Shown: piece by piece, positions 12,203 through 21,706 of the stretch
Layout: every line of letters begins with the position of its first letter
Position numbering within the stretch: position 1 is the first letter of the stretch
Assembly: GCA_022376515.1 (NCBI GenBank)
Contig: WTXI01000005.1
Coordinates: 744,001 to 808,000 of the forward strand
DNA length: 64,000 bases
Source of the DNA: Lactifluus volemus
Lineage: Eukaryota; Basidiomycota; Agaricomycetes; Russulales; Russulaceae
Direction: 5' to 3'
Program-made: the position numbers and the translations under genes
The notes under the pieces: model-generated
Told to the model about the DNA's origin: nothing
What the model saw: the letters and a program-made list of their open reading frames with translations, nothing else
The model's database searches: none

Positions 12203-13262
12203 ATGCAAATCTTCGTGAGGAGCGATTCCGGAAATGTCCTTGCCCTTGAGGTGGAGTTACTCGATACTGTCGAGAGTGTTAAAGTAAAGATCCAAGACAA
12301 GATGGGAGTTTCTCTAGATCAGCAACACCTCAACTATGCCGGGAAGCAACTTGATGATGGCAAGACCCTCTCGGACTACAGCATCCGGAAGGAGTCCATC
12401 CTCTGGCTCGGTGCGCGACATCTTTGGCAAGCGTCCCTATGACCCTGCATCCCCTAACATTGCCTTTGTAGCACAACGTGTCCCCGTCGGTGTGCAGATA
12501 TTTGTGAAGGCTGATGCTGAAAAGACCCTCACCCTCGACGTGAAGCTCTCCGATACGGTCGATAGTGTCAAGGCGAAGATACAAGAAAAGCGAGGAATTG
12601 AACCTGTTTACCAGCGTCTCATCTTTGCCGGGAAGCAGCTCGTGGATGGCAAGATCCTCTCTGATTACAGTATCCAGAAGGAGTCTACTCTTCATCTCGG
12701 TACGCGGTGTCCTTGTAGCTTCCTGAATCGTCCCTGACAATGGGTTACTGCAGTATTCCGTCGTTACGGTGGTATGCGGGTATTGGTCAAGACACTGGAT
12801 GGCAAGACCATCCCGCTCGACGTTGAACCTTCGGATAGGATTGAAAACGTAAAGGCCAAACTACAGGAAAAGGAGGGTATTGCCGCAGATCAACAACGAT
12901 TCGTGTCCAAGTTACTCGATGATAGCCGCTACACACTCTCGGACTATAGCATCCGAGAGAATTCCACCATTTACCTTATTCCCCCCGAATGCACTGGCAT
13001 GCAAATTTTCGTACAGATCCTCGCAAAGAGGTTCGAGCTCGAGCTAATGCCATCGGACACGATTTCCACTTTGAAGGAGAAAATTCATGAAAAAGAAGGC
13101 ATCCCTCCCGACCAACAGGGTTTGATATTCGATCACCAACATCTCGAAGATGGTCGAACGCTCGCTGATTACAATATTCAAACGGGGAGCACAGTGTATC
13201 TTGATATGCTTGTCCTCCTGTCCACGTCTGTTAATCGTTTTGTCCATCGCCTTTTTAGCTGA
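12203..13262 (+). CDS. diverged four-unit ubiquitin-like polyprotein (polyubiquitin paralogue)
   Basis: Exons 12203-12410, 12472-12699 and 12754-13262 splice in frame to 314 residues: four ubiquitin-like units. Introns lie at the same phase-1 position as in the polyubiquitin gene. Unit 1 ([18 protein letters not shown]) has Asn in place of Ile44 but keeps Lys48. Unit 2 ([18 protein letters not shown]) keeps LIFAGKQL. Unit 3 ([18 protein letters not shown]) has lost the AGK segment containing Lys48. Unit 4 ([18 protein letters not shown]) reads DHQ instead of AGK. The unit junctions are RVPVG-V, RRYGG-M and PPECTG-M, and the last unit lacks any RLRGG, so only the second junction looks cleavable to a diglycine end. 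The open frame with preserved splicing argues against a simple dead gene. It may encode an uncleaved ubiquitin-like scaffold, or it may be decaying slowly. Confidence 0.85.
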
Positions 13263-13321
13263 GTGGTAACATAGTACTCTGTTGACTAGTTACGGCCATT
13301 CCGTGAATATCATTTCTTTTT

Positions 13322-13600
13322 TTCAAGTCTGCATTTATATTCCGCAACATGTGGCTATTTTTTTATTTTTTATTTTAAATCTGCATTTGTATACCGCAAC
13401 ATGTGGCTTTTTTTTTTTTTTTTTTAAGTCTGCATTTGTATACCGCAACATGTGACTATGACAAAGACGCGGACCCCGAACTACGGGAATGGTACAGGCG
13501 GTGGTATGGAAGAAAGGGGAGTAAACAGTATAACTAGACGGAAGCGTGGCGATAGGAGGTGGGAAGGGTATATTAGCGGGGACCGCAACATGTGGCTATG
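13322..13600. repeat. minisatellite with CCGCAACATGTG core
   Basis: Three tandem copies of a ~50-bp unit (CTGCATTTRTATWCCGCAACATGTGGCT followed by a T-rich spacer) start near 13324, 13376 and 13425. A fourth partial core with CTATGACA after it lies at about 13582. The T-rich spacers vary in length. Confidence 0.8.
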
Positions 13601-13641
13601 ACAGGCGCGGTCGATGAGAGAACGGCATACCGGGCCGTGGT

Positions 13642-14529
13642 ATGGCATCTAACGTCCAATTGTTGACGCATTCAAACAAGGTCGTCAAAGCAAAAAAGCG
13701 TCAAAAGCGGGAACAGATCAAGGCCGTTGTCTTTGATGACGATGCCCGTAGGTATGCATATATCTTTTTACCCCTCTCTACCCAGAATGTATGACACTCC
13801 ACTCTAGGGAATTCCTGACAGGCTTTCACAAACGCAAGTTGGCCAAAAAAGAAGAGGGCAAGAAGAAGGCCCAGGCGAGGGAGAAGCAAGATCTTCGAGA
13901 GGCACGACGAGAGGTACGTACTGTCTGCACACTTGAATCTCATAATTGAATGTCCCATGCATGCAATACAGCAACGGCGCATGCTTGCAGAGCAGGCTGC
14001 CCAGAACGCAGCAAAAGTTGAAGAGGCATACGGCGGCTTCGTGCAGAGTGCGTTATTCAACCTATATTCTACCTCAGCGTCCTTTCCCCAATAGCTCATA
14101 CGGGCGCGTGACAAAACAGCTATCGAATCAGACGAGGAATGGAGCGGCATCGGGTCACCGTCCAAAGCGAGTGGAAGCGGTCTGGAACGCGCAGCGGAGT
14201 ATTCAGACGAGGAACAGTTCGCCACCGTCACGATCGTAGAGGACTTTGACCCGAGCACGCTCATACATGGTACAGTCCCCGAGTGCCCGGAGCCGCCATC
14301 TGCGCGCTCCTCGCTGCCTGGGAAGGTGAGACGGGAGGATGAGGAGACGAGGGATGTTCAGGCCCGGGCAAGCAAGAGGAAGACTGTCCCGGTGAAGAAG
14401 GTCCGGTATGAGACCAAGGGGGCGCGCAAGGCAGCCCAGGCCAATCAACGCAAACGGAGGACGGAAAAGGCGGAACGGGCAGGTGGCAAGGCAGCAAGGA
14501 AGAAAGTTGGTGGTAAGAAACGGAGATGA
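13642..14529 (+). CDS. NOL12: nucleolar protein 12 family (NOL12/Nop25, yeast Rrp17-like)
   Basis: Four exons (13642-13751, 13808-13913, 13972-14047, 14120-14529) give 233 residues with no break. The N-terminus matches the Nop25 domain (EQIKAVVFDDDARREFLTGF, then HKRKLAKKEEGKKKAQAREK, then MLAEQAAQNAAKVEEAYGGF). An acidic Ser-rich linker (ESDEEWSGIGSP, EYSDEEQFATVTIVEDFDP) follows, then a strongly basic tail (KKVRYETKGARKAAQANQRK, ending KKVGGKKRR) typical of nucleolar targeting. NOL12/Rrp17 proteins act in the nucleolus in pre-60S ribosome maturation, and yeast Rrp17 is a 5'-3' exonuclease. The last intron uses the acceptor ACAAAACAG at 14119, chosen because it is the only one keeping phase. 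A decayed partial copy lies at 16216-16568. Confidence 0.88.
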
Positions 14530-15663
14530 AAAAAAAAAAAAGCAGATGTCTTTTTTCATTTGCGTGGGGTTTGCAAGGTTCGTTGTATATCATCCCATAC
14601 TAGTGTATCGCGATTCTAAACAGTCAGCCACTTGCATGGGTTTTGGAAAACAGCCAGCTTTGGCATCGGCGCGTGCTCCAAGTCGACTTGTGGCCATACT
14701 CAAAGTTTCCAGGGCTGTTGCCTACTTGTCGTGCTGTAGTCAGCTTGGGGCTCTACTTGCGACTATGGCGCTCGTTGTGCTGCTATCGCCCAACAACTTG
14801 GGCCCCCTAGTTCAGCCCTCATCACCTAGATCTAGAGCGAGGCTTCTCCGGCCCATCTATTTCTGTTTTATCATACATGCGCATCTTGCAAAGAGTAATA
14901 AATCTACCTAAGTAACAAGGACACGTGACCGTTATCTCCGTATCGAGTGAGTTGTCACCAACAATGAACATTAATGAACCCTCAGTGTGGGTCTACACAT
15001 GTCCGGACGACACAAATGCTAAGTACGGGAACCACACAGGATGACATAACAAGCTAACTGTCTGCTGGCCTTCTGTCTGCTTGCGGCTCACTACCCTCCA
15101 GGCCACCAGGCGGCTTGTACATGTACTCTTCCACTTATCCTCTAACCATGCGTGTCGCTCCTAGGCTGTGAACCTGCAAAAGCGTGCTATGAGGTTGGTG
15201 TTGGCTGAGCAGAAATAACGGGGAAGATGTAAGAATTCTCGGTCGTCGATCTGTGTGTCTATTTGTCTCACATATGCAGTGTCAAGGGATCCTACAGTGA
15301 AGCGGACGCTATGCAAAGGTTGTGACATTGCTCCCATCCGCTACCATCCCAATTACCAGTAACAGTACGCGTGTTTTCAAAACGTTGTTTGTAAATCCTC
15401 ACATTGTTGAGCCTGTCTAGTTGTCCAGTTTCTAATGATCATCGCCACCTCAGAACTATTGCTACGGATGTCGATAAATCCGAAGATTCGGCTACACGGA
15501 AGTCTAATCGCAGACGCGGGTCTACCCCGCCCGCTACCGGAGCCGCTGTGGCACCTCAAGGGTTTTCTACTGTAGGAAAATGACAGTGGTGGAAGATCAA
15601 AGCCAGGGACGAGTCTTTGCGACCGCTACGCCCTAAATCTCCTTCTCTGGCAGGTTCCGACAG
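14530..15663. other. intergenic; 3' flank of NOL12 that was duplicated, otherwise empty
   Basis: The part 14560-14850 has a diverged counterpart at 16575-16800 (for example TATCGCGATTCTAAACAGTC against TATCGCATTGCTAAACAATC, and TCTAGAGCGAG in both). From 14850 to 15660 I see no gene, repeat or RNA. Confidence 0.5.
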
Positions 15664-16020
15664 TCATTGGTCTAGTTCACGGTGACCCCGCTCCGATGCT
15701 ACCCGGGCAGGCATCTGGCCTTTCTCGTTTCTCACATACAGATCCACACCATGCCCGAGTAAGGCCTCTGCGACCTGGAGGTGGCCTTCAGACGCTGAAA
15801 AGTGAAATGGAGAGAACCTATCGGCACCGCGGTCGAGCAACATTCGCACAGACTCTACGTGTCCTCTGGCGTGAGGTGCAAATGAGTCCAACTCTCTTGT
15901 TCCGGCGATCACGCCCTAAGAGTATCTCGTGCAAATCGCAAGTTGCCCATTCTGCGGCGTCAGATGTCGTGGTGCCCATGCATCCTCGTCCTTTTCGTCT
16001 GCATTCGTGATCTGAGTTGT
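15664..16020 (-). pseudogene. ankyrin-repeat gene fragment
   Basis: The minus-strand reading contains ankyrin-repeat consensus pieces: GHVESVRMLLDRGAD, then SPFHFSASEGHLQVAEALL, GHGVDLYVRNEKGQ and ASERGHRELD. Before it, in another frame, comes AWAPRHLTPQNGQLAI, which corresponds to the consensus W-T-P-L-H-L-A-A-x-N-G. A stop or shift near 15915 separates the two, and no start or flanking domain is present. This is about two and a half repeats of a once larger ankyrin protein. Ankyrin proteins are abundant in agaricomycetes, so the original gene cannot be named. Confidence 0.65.
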
Positions 16021-16215
16021 ACATCAGATGACTGTGATAACATTGTGCTCATGAGCTGTCCCTACCCACCCTTCGAGTGTGCACTGACACGTTCTCTGCC
16101 TAGCCTGGTGCAAGGAGCTTTTCTAGCTAACTCTAATTCTCAAATGCCAGTGGTACCGGTCAAAATGTAGTCGACCCGAAGTTAGCAGCCACGGGCCTGA
16201 GATCCGAAATCTGAA

Positions 16216-16568
16216 GGAACGGCATACCGGGCCGTGGCATGCAGCTCACAAAATCTATTTTCTACAAGGCGTACGCGCGCAACAAAGCAGCTACTGAATC
16301 AGACGAAGAATAGGACTGCATCACGTCGCCATCTACAGCGGCTGGGAGTGGTCTGGAAAACGTGGCCGAGTGTTCTGATGAGGGACAAGCCTTGACCCGA
16401 GCACGCTCATCCAATGGCTCAACCCCCGAATCACCGGAGCCGCCATTTGCGGTGCCCGGGAAGGTGGGTTGGGAGTGGGGAGATGGACGGTGTTCGGGGC
16501 CGGACAAGCGTCCCGGCGAGAAGAAGGTGCGGAATGAGACCAAGGCGGCGCAGGCAAAACAACACTAA
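16216..16568 (+). pseudogene. truncated, decayed second copy of NOL12
   Basis: The segment 16216-16240 matches the 5' leader of NOL12 (GAACGGCATACCGGGCCGTGG, as at 13620), but the ATG context is destroyed. The next sequence corresponds directly to NOL12 exon 4 (ACAAAGCAGCTACTGAATCA against ACAAAACAGCTATCGAATCA), so exons 1-3 and their introns are missing. A stop follows shortly after ESDEE, and further shifts and gaps appear before the KVRNETKAAQAKQ end, which parallels KVRYETKGARKAAQANQ of the intact gene. Homology continues downstream to about 16800. This is a partial duplicate lying about 2.1-2.6 kb from its parent, with the ankyrin fragment between them. Confidence 0.85.
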
Positions 16569-16800
16569 ACGGAGGACTGCGTGGGGTTTTTAGGGTTCGC
16601 TGATATCGTCTTACACTGGTATATCGCATTGCTAAACAATCAGCCACTTTGGTAAACAACTTCGTATTCAAACGCTCCGTTTCTAGCGATGTTCCTTGCC
16701 GTGCGAGGCCATCGGCTTGGGGCTATACTCGCGATTATGGCGCCCTTCTTTCTGATTGCTTGAACAGCCCTCGTCACCTAAAATCTAGAGCGAGTCTCGG

Positions 16801-17467
16801 ATGATAAAGGTGCGGCGATGAATCGCCGTCAGATGCACTGGGTTGGGCAATCACCCATTGTTTCACGTGCCACAACTAGTACTCATTGCCGAGTCGATAG
16901 GATCACCTAGAAACTCAATTATTCCTGGGTGGCCGCAAACGAATGTGTCGAGGCCGCGGCGCTTCTCGGAGACGTCCTCTAACGCGTTAAGACAAATGTT
17001 CGGGATGAATCGGCAGTGATGCATCCTGGCGGAGTTGAACAGGCCTCGATGACCGCCTGGGGTGACACGTGCGGCCCGGTTCTCTGTCCTGTGCTCGTGT
17101 GCTCAGTGCTCACGTCCTCGGCTCAGGATACCCTCACTAGCTTTCGTGAGATATGCACGAGGCTAATCCCTTAAGATTGATCACGCCATACCGAACACTT
17201 GAGCCAGGCACTTAGACACCTCCCAAATGGGTCATTGTATGGCTGGCAACCACAGGCACGAGGCAACAGGTGTCATCATACCTAATCGAGGACCTTCAGG
17301 CCGTCGGGTGAGGCCATCAGAACGACGGTCCCGCTTAGCCAGAAGAAAGTCTACTTGACAGATGAGAGAGCCCGTTGAACACAGCGCCAGGGGCGGTCAC
17401 GGGGATCAGCGCGCTTTGTTCGGGCGCTCGAGAGCCGTAACAGCGGAGCAGACTCGAGATCTCTTGT
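16801..17467. other. intergenic, no feature seen
   Basis: No protein-like frame, repeat or RNA signal was recognised on either strand. Confidence 0.5.
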
Positions 17468-17800
17468 CTACTCGGTCACAAATCTGGAGGAAAAAAGGTA
17501 TGGCACCCTCCCCCGCCGCGCCCGTACGCCACGTGGACCACCTACCCACATAGCTGGTTTATAGTTGACGCCTCGTGGTATGGCCAAATGTGGGCGCTGT
17601 GCAAATGCCAACTGCCGAAATGAGGGAGCTGTGGTTGATCTACTCGCATACATATTCTGGTAAGAAGTCGGGCCTTCAAATGTAATGATGAGTTGATGGG
17701 GACTGTCATCTTGCGACAGATTGTCCTCGCTAGGCAGACGAAGAGAACCATCATGGGTAAAGAAGCTTCCAATTGTCCCCGCCCTATCGAACCAAAAGGC
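17468..17800 (-). CDS. possible exon(s) of an unidentified gene
   Basis: One minus-strand frame is continuously protein-like from about 17785 to 17468 (GTIGSFFTHDGSLRLPSED, then QDDSPHQLIITFEGPTSYQN, PSFRQLAFAQRPHLAIPRGV and NYKPAMWVGG) before becoming Arg-rich. It lies just downstream of PP5 on the same strand. I do not recognise the protein, and no convincing start was found; the upstream part may be in another exon. It could be a small independent gene or a relic. Confidence 0.35.
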   Translation of the reverse strand, partial: AFWFDRAGTIGSFFTHDGSLRLPSEDNLSQDDSPHQLIITFEGPTSYQNMYASRSTTAPSFRQLAFAQRPHLAIPRGVNYKPAMWVGGPRGVRARRGRVPYLFSSRFVTE

Positions 17801-17917
17801 TTAGCTACATGCAGCAAAGATAGATCTGCTAAGTAGTGACGTCGTAGACGCCTGCGCGCCGTCGACGTGAAGAGGACCAACAAGACCAATGGCGGTTAGT
17901 TAAGACAGCTTTACCGC

Positions 17918-20344
17918 CTACATCATAAGGCTCGCCAATCCTCCAGCCTGATACGCCATAGGGCGAACATTCGGGTGCGGTTGCGCCTCAAACTGTATAT
18001 ATTGCTGTGTGCCCTCCGCGTCAATGCGGATCTAGCAAACCGCAAGGTTATTCGTCGCGATGAGAATAGCAAGGTATGAATGCGCACAAAGGCCCCTTTA
18101 TTGCCTCCCTGATCAACGTAGTTTGGGGCAGAGAATACCTGAGAGCGAGTCAACACGGCGTATAGGTCATGAAAAGGTCATTGGAGTACAGTTGTACATA
18201 AACCGTCGTGTTCGATGGCATAACCATCTAGACGTAATCGAAGTGAGCTATGAAACCATTTTGAAGGTATTCCGCTTTCCTACCTTGTCGTACTTCGTGA
18301 CTGCGCAAGATAGAGGTCACCCCATTCAGCTCACACCATCGTCGAGTCACGTCGGGTCCAAATGCGATTCCGACACCCTGAAGGTACCGAGGCTTGTCAG
18401 GATAAAGATTTTCCTCGCCAGAGTGAACCTACGCGTTTACTTGGCCCCCATCCAGGTGATTCCTGCGGGTCCGTCCAGAGGAGCTATGGTACTACTCAGC
18501 ATTCAACCCGTGATATCGAAGGATTCGAAGCGCGAACCTCGCCTGGCAGTGCATATGAGTCAAATCGTGTGACATAGCAAAGGTGAACGAAAGCATACAC
18601 ATCAGTCCTTCAGTCCCCGGCTGACGACCTATTCTCTTTATCGCACGGATCTCATCGAGAGTGACGCCATCCTTGCTGAAGAGGCCCCCATGTGTGACAA
18701 AGTATCGCTTGACACCATCAGGTGAGAGAATCACATTCTGCTTCTCAGCAGGTGGGCACGTCGCACCGACAAGGGTGGCAAGAGGCACTGGGCTCATTGT
18801 AAGCGGAAATCACAAGCAGATGAAGCGATGGGGTACAGACTAGTCGTAAAGACATAGGCGAAGAGCTGGAGAGTGAAACAGAACGCTATTGAAAAAAGGA
18901 TGCTCGACGATAGGACGCAGATAGGACGTACTTTGTACGTTTGCTCGCCGTGCTTGTGTTTCGCCTCACCCTCGAAACCGTATGTTCGGTTCATCTCCTT
19001 TGCTTCATGATTTCCACGATTGATAAACATGTTCTTCGGGTATAGCCCTACAATTTGTCGCTGTGAGGTGTTGACAAACGAGTAAAGGAAGAGACGACTT
19101 GCATTTAAATGCGAAAGCAGTCAAGATAACCTCAATGGACCATGAACCACGGTCTACGAGGTCGCCATTCATTAGTAAGAGGTGCTTCTCTGACGGTTCT
19201 CCAGTTAACGACAATAGGTGTAGCACATCGTAAAATTGTCCTGTAAAAATGTCAGTCTGGAAATCCGCTTGAGCAAGGAGGAAAAAGAGCACCATGGACG
19301 TCCCCGATGACATCGATTGTTACGTCCTTGTCTATATTGACAGGCACGAGGCTCTCCTCCTTCACGAATTGGTCGTGTGCTCCGATTACAATTTCCCATG
19401 CGTACCGCCGAGGGAGTGTCTTCCCATCCTTAAACCACTGGATCATAGACCGAATAAATTCTATAGTGATCTTGTATTTCCCATCGTCTGTTGTCGCGAG
19501 CTTCGGTCCCTCATAGTTTTTATCTACCTCGCAGGAACCTACGGCAGGTCTGAGTTTGAGTTGGAGAAAGAGGATGCGGCGGCGCACCTTCGGCGATGAT
19601 CTCCAAACACCGCTCCACGGCGGACTTCTCTTCCTCCATCTCGATCGCCTTCTCAAATTCTATTTTACGCACAAGCTTCTGGGTCGAGTCGAGCTCCTTG
19701 CGGACCTGCGCATTTTGCGGCTCGAGGGCGACTACCTTTTTCAGGTCGGCAACGGCCAGTTGCGGTTTGAGGATCTGAATGTGACACATCGCGCGACTAC
19801 CAGGGCACACATATACAGATCAAACGATGTTCTCATAAAGGGATCCAGGGGTGGAAGACACGCACCGGTAGTAGGCCTTTGCATACTTGGGGTTGAGTTC
19901 TATGGCACGCGCTGCGCAAGAGGGTATCCGGTTGCTCGAAAACAGTACGAAGGAGAGAAAGTGTGGAAGATTCCTCACAGGCATCATGCAGTGCATAACC
20001 ATGTTCCTCTAGCTTGATGCGAGTATATGCGCGATTGCAGAATAACGTCGGATCGCCCGGGTTGTGCGATATCGCCTCGGAGTACAATTGTGCGGCTCGC
20101 AGAAAGTCATGAGCTTACAATACAGACACGGCATCAGCACGTAAGCGATACGGTTTGAGGCCGAGCATACATGTAAAGGCCTTGTTGGCCTCGGCTTTGA
20201 GTCGGGTAGCCTCCTGTTTATCCTTTTCGGAACTTCCTTAGAATCGGCCAAGCTGAGTGTCGATAATGCAGGTGATGGTATCGATGATGGTGGGCTAGTA
20301 GAAGGAACAGGTGACGAGGACGAGGACGGTGGCGATTCACTCAT
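17918..20344 (-). CDS. PPT1: serine/threonine protein phosphatase 5 (TPR-PP5), frameshifted
   Basis: PP5 is a PPP-family phosphatase regulated by Hsp90 through N-terminal TPRs. A Ser/Pro-rich leader is followed by TPR helices ([54 protein letters not shown]), a linker helix and the catalytic domain. That domain carries the metal/phosphate motifs [22 protein letters not shown] and VTHGG, followed by [19 protein letters not shown] and [17 protein letters not shown], and it ends [12 protein letters not shown]. At least twelve short introns can be placed in phase, one with a GC donor (19102-19048). Two problems remain. One A seems missing at 20224-20227 (VPK to [16 protein letters not shown]). 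The junction before [17 protein letters not shown] (about 18500) also does not keep phase. All catalytic blocks are conserved, so the gene is probably functional in the organism. Confidence 0.9.
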
Positions 20345-20523
20345 GATCAATGAACACCTTATATTCACTCACGCGTGCTACTGATTTCTATTTGTACCAT
20401 TTCTGGCACCGGTCCGGCTGGCAACCGATCTTTACCTTTATTTTTAAAAGAGACAATTACACCAGTGAAAAGATAATATGCGTCCAGAATTCTGGTAAGA
20501 CCCGCAACAACATCTCAATCTCG
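20345..20523. other. intergenic spacer
   Basis: Short spacer between two minus-strand genes (PP5 promoter side and GH23 3' end); nothing else seen. Confidence 0.5.
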
Positions 20524-21706
20524 TCATTCATAACACTGATCTAGGTTGTGATATTTGCCAAGGCCCGCATCATATGCATTCACTCCCTGCAGCCAGCCGT
20601 TGACGAATTGGTGAATGCTATATATGTGTGAGTATGATTCCAGAAATAAAGGCAAGAGAGCACTTGCTAGTCGAGGTTGTTTTGGCATGTGCAACAAGAA
20701 GTGTGGCGGCATGCGTAGCATCAGACTGGTTTGTATCATGTCAGATCCATGTTTTCTCGCCAACAGCGCGTCGCGTACGTAGGTCATGCCATGGCTCCAG
20801 CCGTTATATTCACCGATGGTCGAGAATACGTCACCATTATTAGAGCGAGGACGACGGAATATATTTGGCGCCAATCCTGATATTGAAGTCCTGCGTGATG
20901 GTCAATAACGTGACTCACCACTGTGATCATCGGAAACCTACGATGTTCTTGCAATCGCCATTTGGGGCGCCCTTACACTTGTCCCGAGTAATCTGCATGA
21001 GACCTTGCTCACCAGCACCCCCGACTATGGTTGGATTGCAGTTACTTTCCTGCATCGCGAACGAAGCAAGCATGATCGCAGGAACTGTCCAGAATGATCA
21101 ATCGAAATAACCTCAAATCACAAATTGAGAGGACACAAACTGTCAAATTCCTTTCCATACTTCTCAAAAGTGGCGATGATCTCATCGCTACAGGAAGAGA
21201 ATGTGGTATGCTGACATTATCCAGCGGGACGGTTATGAGCTGCCCGATTTCAACGCGAGGAGGCGTCCAGCCACGACCCGTGACGCCACAATTGATCCAG
21301 TCGATATGGCCATTAGGGCCGCTGAGCTTCGTGACATTTTCTGCACATAAAACGTGGTTGTAATCTCACGGCGACCAGCAAACGCTTTGCAAAAGCGTAC
21401 CTGTCGCACCGATGGGGCCGCACTTTCCAGGGTCAACGTGGATTACGCCAGACTGCGCATTGATAACGGCCTCAGCAACCCTGCCCGAGGGCGCGTAGTG
21501 ATGTTTGTGTGCCAGCTTGACGGAGGAACTGGCAGGGTGCGCAGCGCTCGCAGATTCGCAGTGCCTACCAGGATTCGCAGTGTCGCAGGCATGCGCGTGC
21601 ACTGCATGGCGCTTGTGCAAGACAAAGTCGTACAATAGATTCGCCTCGACGGCGGCGGCGGCAGCGAGAAAGAGAGAAAACGCGGCAAGCCAACGGTGAG
21701 CTTCAT
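20524..21706 (-). CDS. secreted lysozyme-like transglycosylase (GH23/SLT type), frameshifted
   Basis: It resembles the basidiomycete GH23 family: secreted goose-lysozyme/soluble-lytic-transglycosylase-like enzymes thought to cleave peptidoglycan. An N-terminal signal peptide is evident once a one-base gap near 21681-21692 is allowed (MKLTVGL, then AFSLFLAAAAAVEA). Family blocks follow: VINAQSGVIHVDPGKCGPIG, HIDWINCGV, and SFAMQESNCNPTIVGGAGEQ with the likely catalytic Glu in QES. These continue with GLMQITRDKCKGAPNGDC, DFNIRIGAKY, STIGEYNGWSHGMTY, CQNNLDYIHQFVNGWLQGV and KYHNLDQC. Frame breaks also occur near 21208-21212, 20860-20866 and 20697-20705. The last intron (20667-20618) has a GC donor. 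With four breaks it may be a pseudogene, but the residues around them are conserved. Confidence 0.8.
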
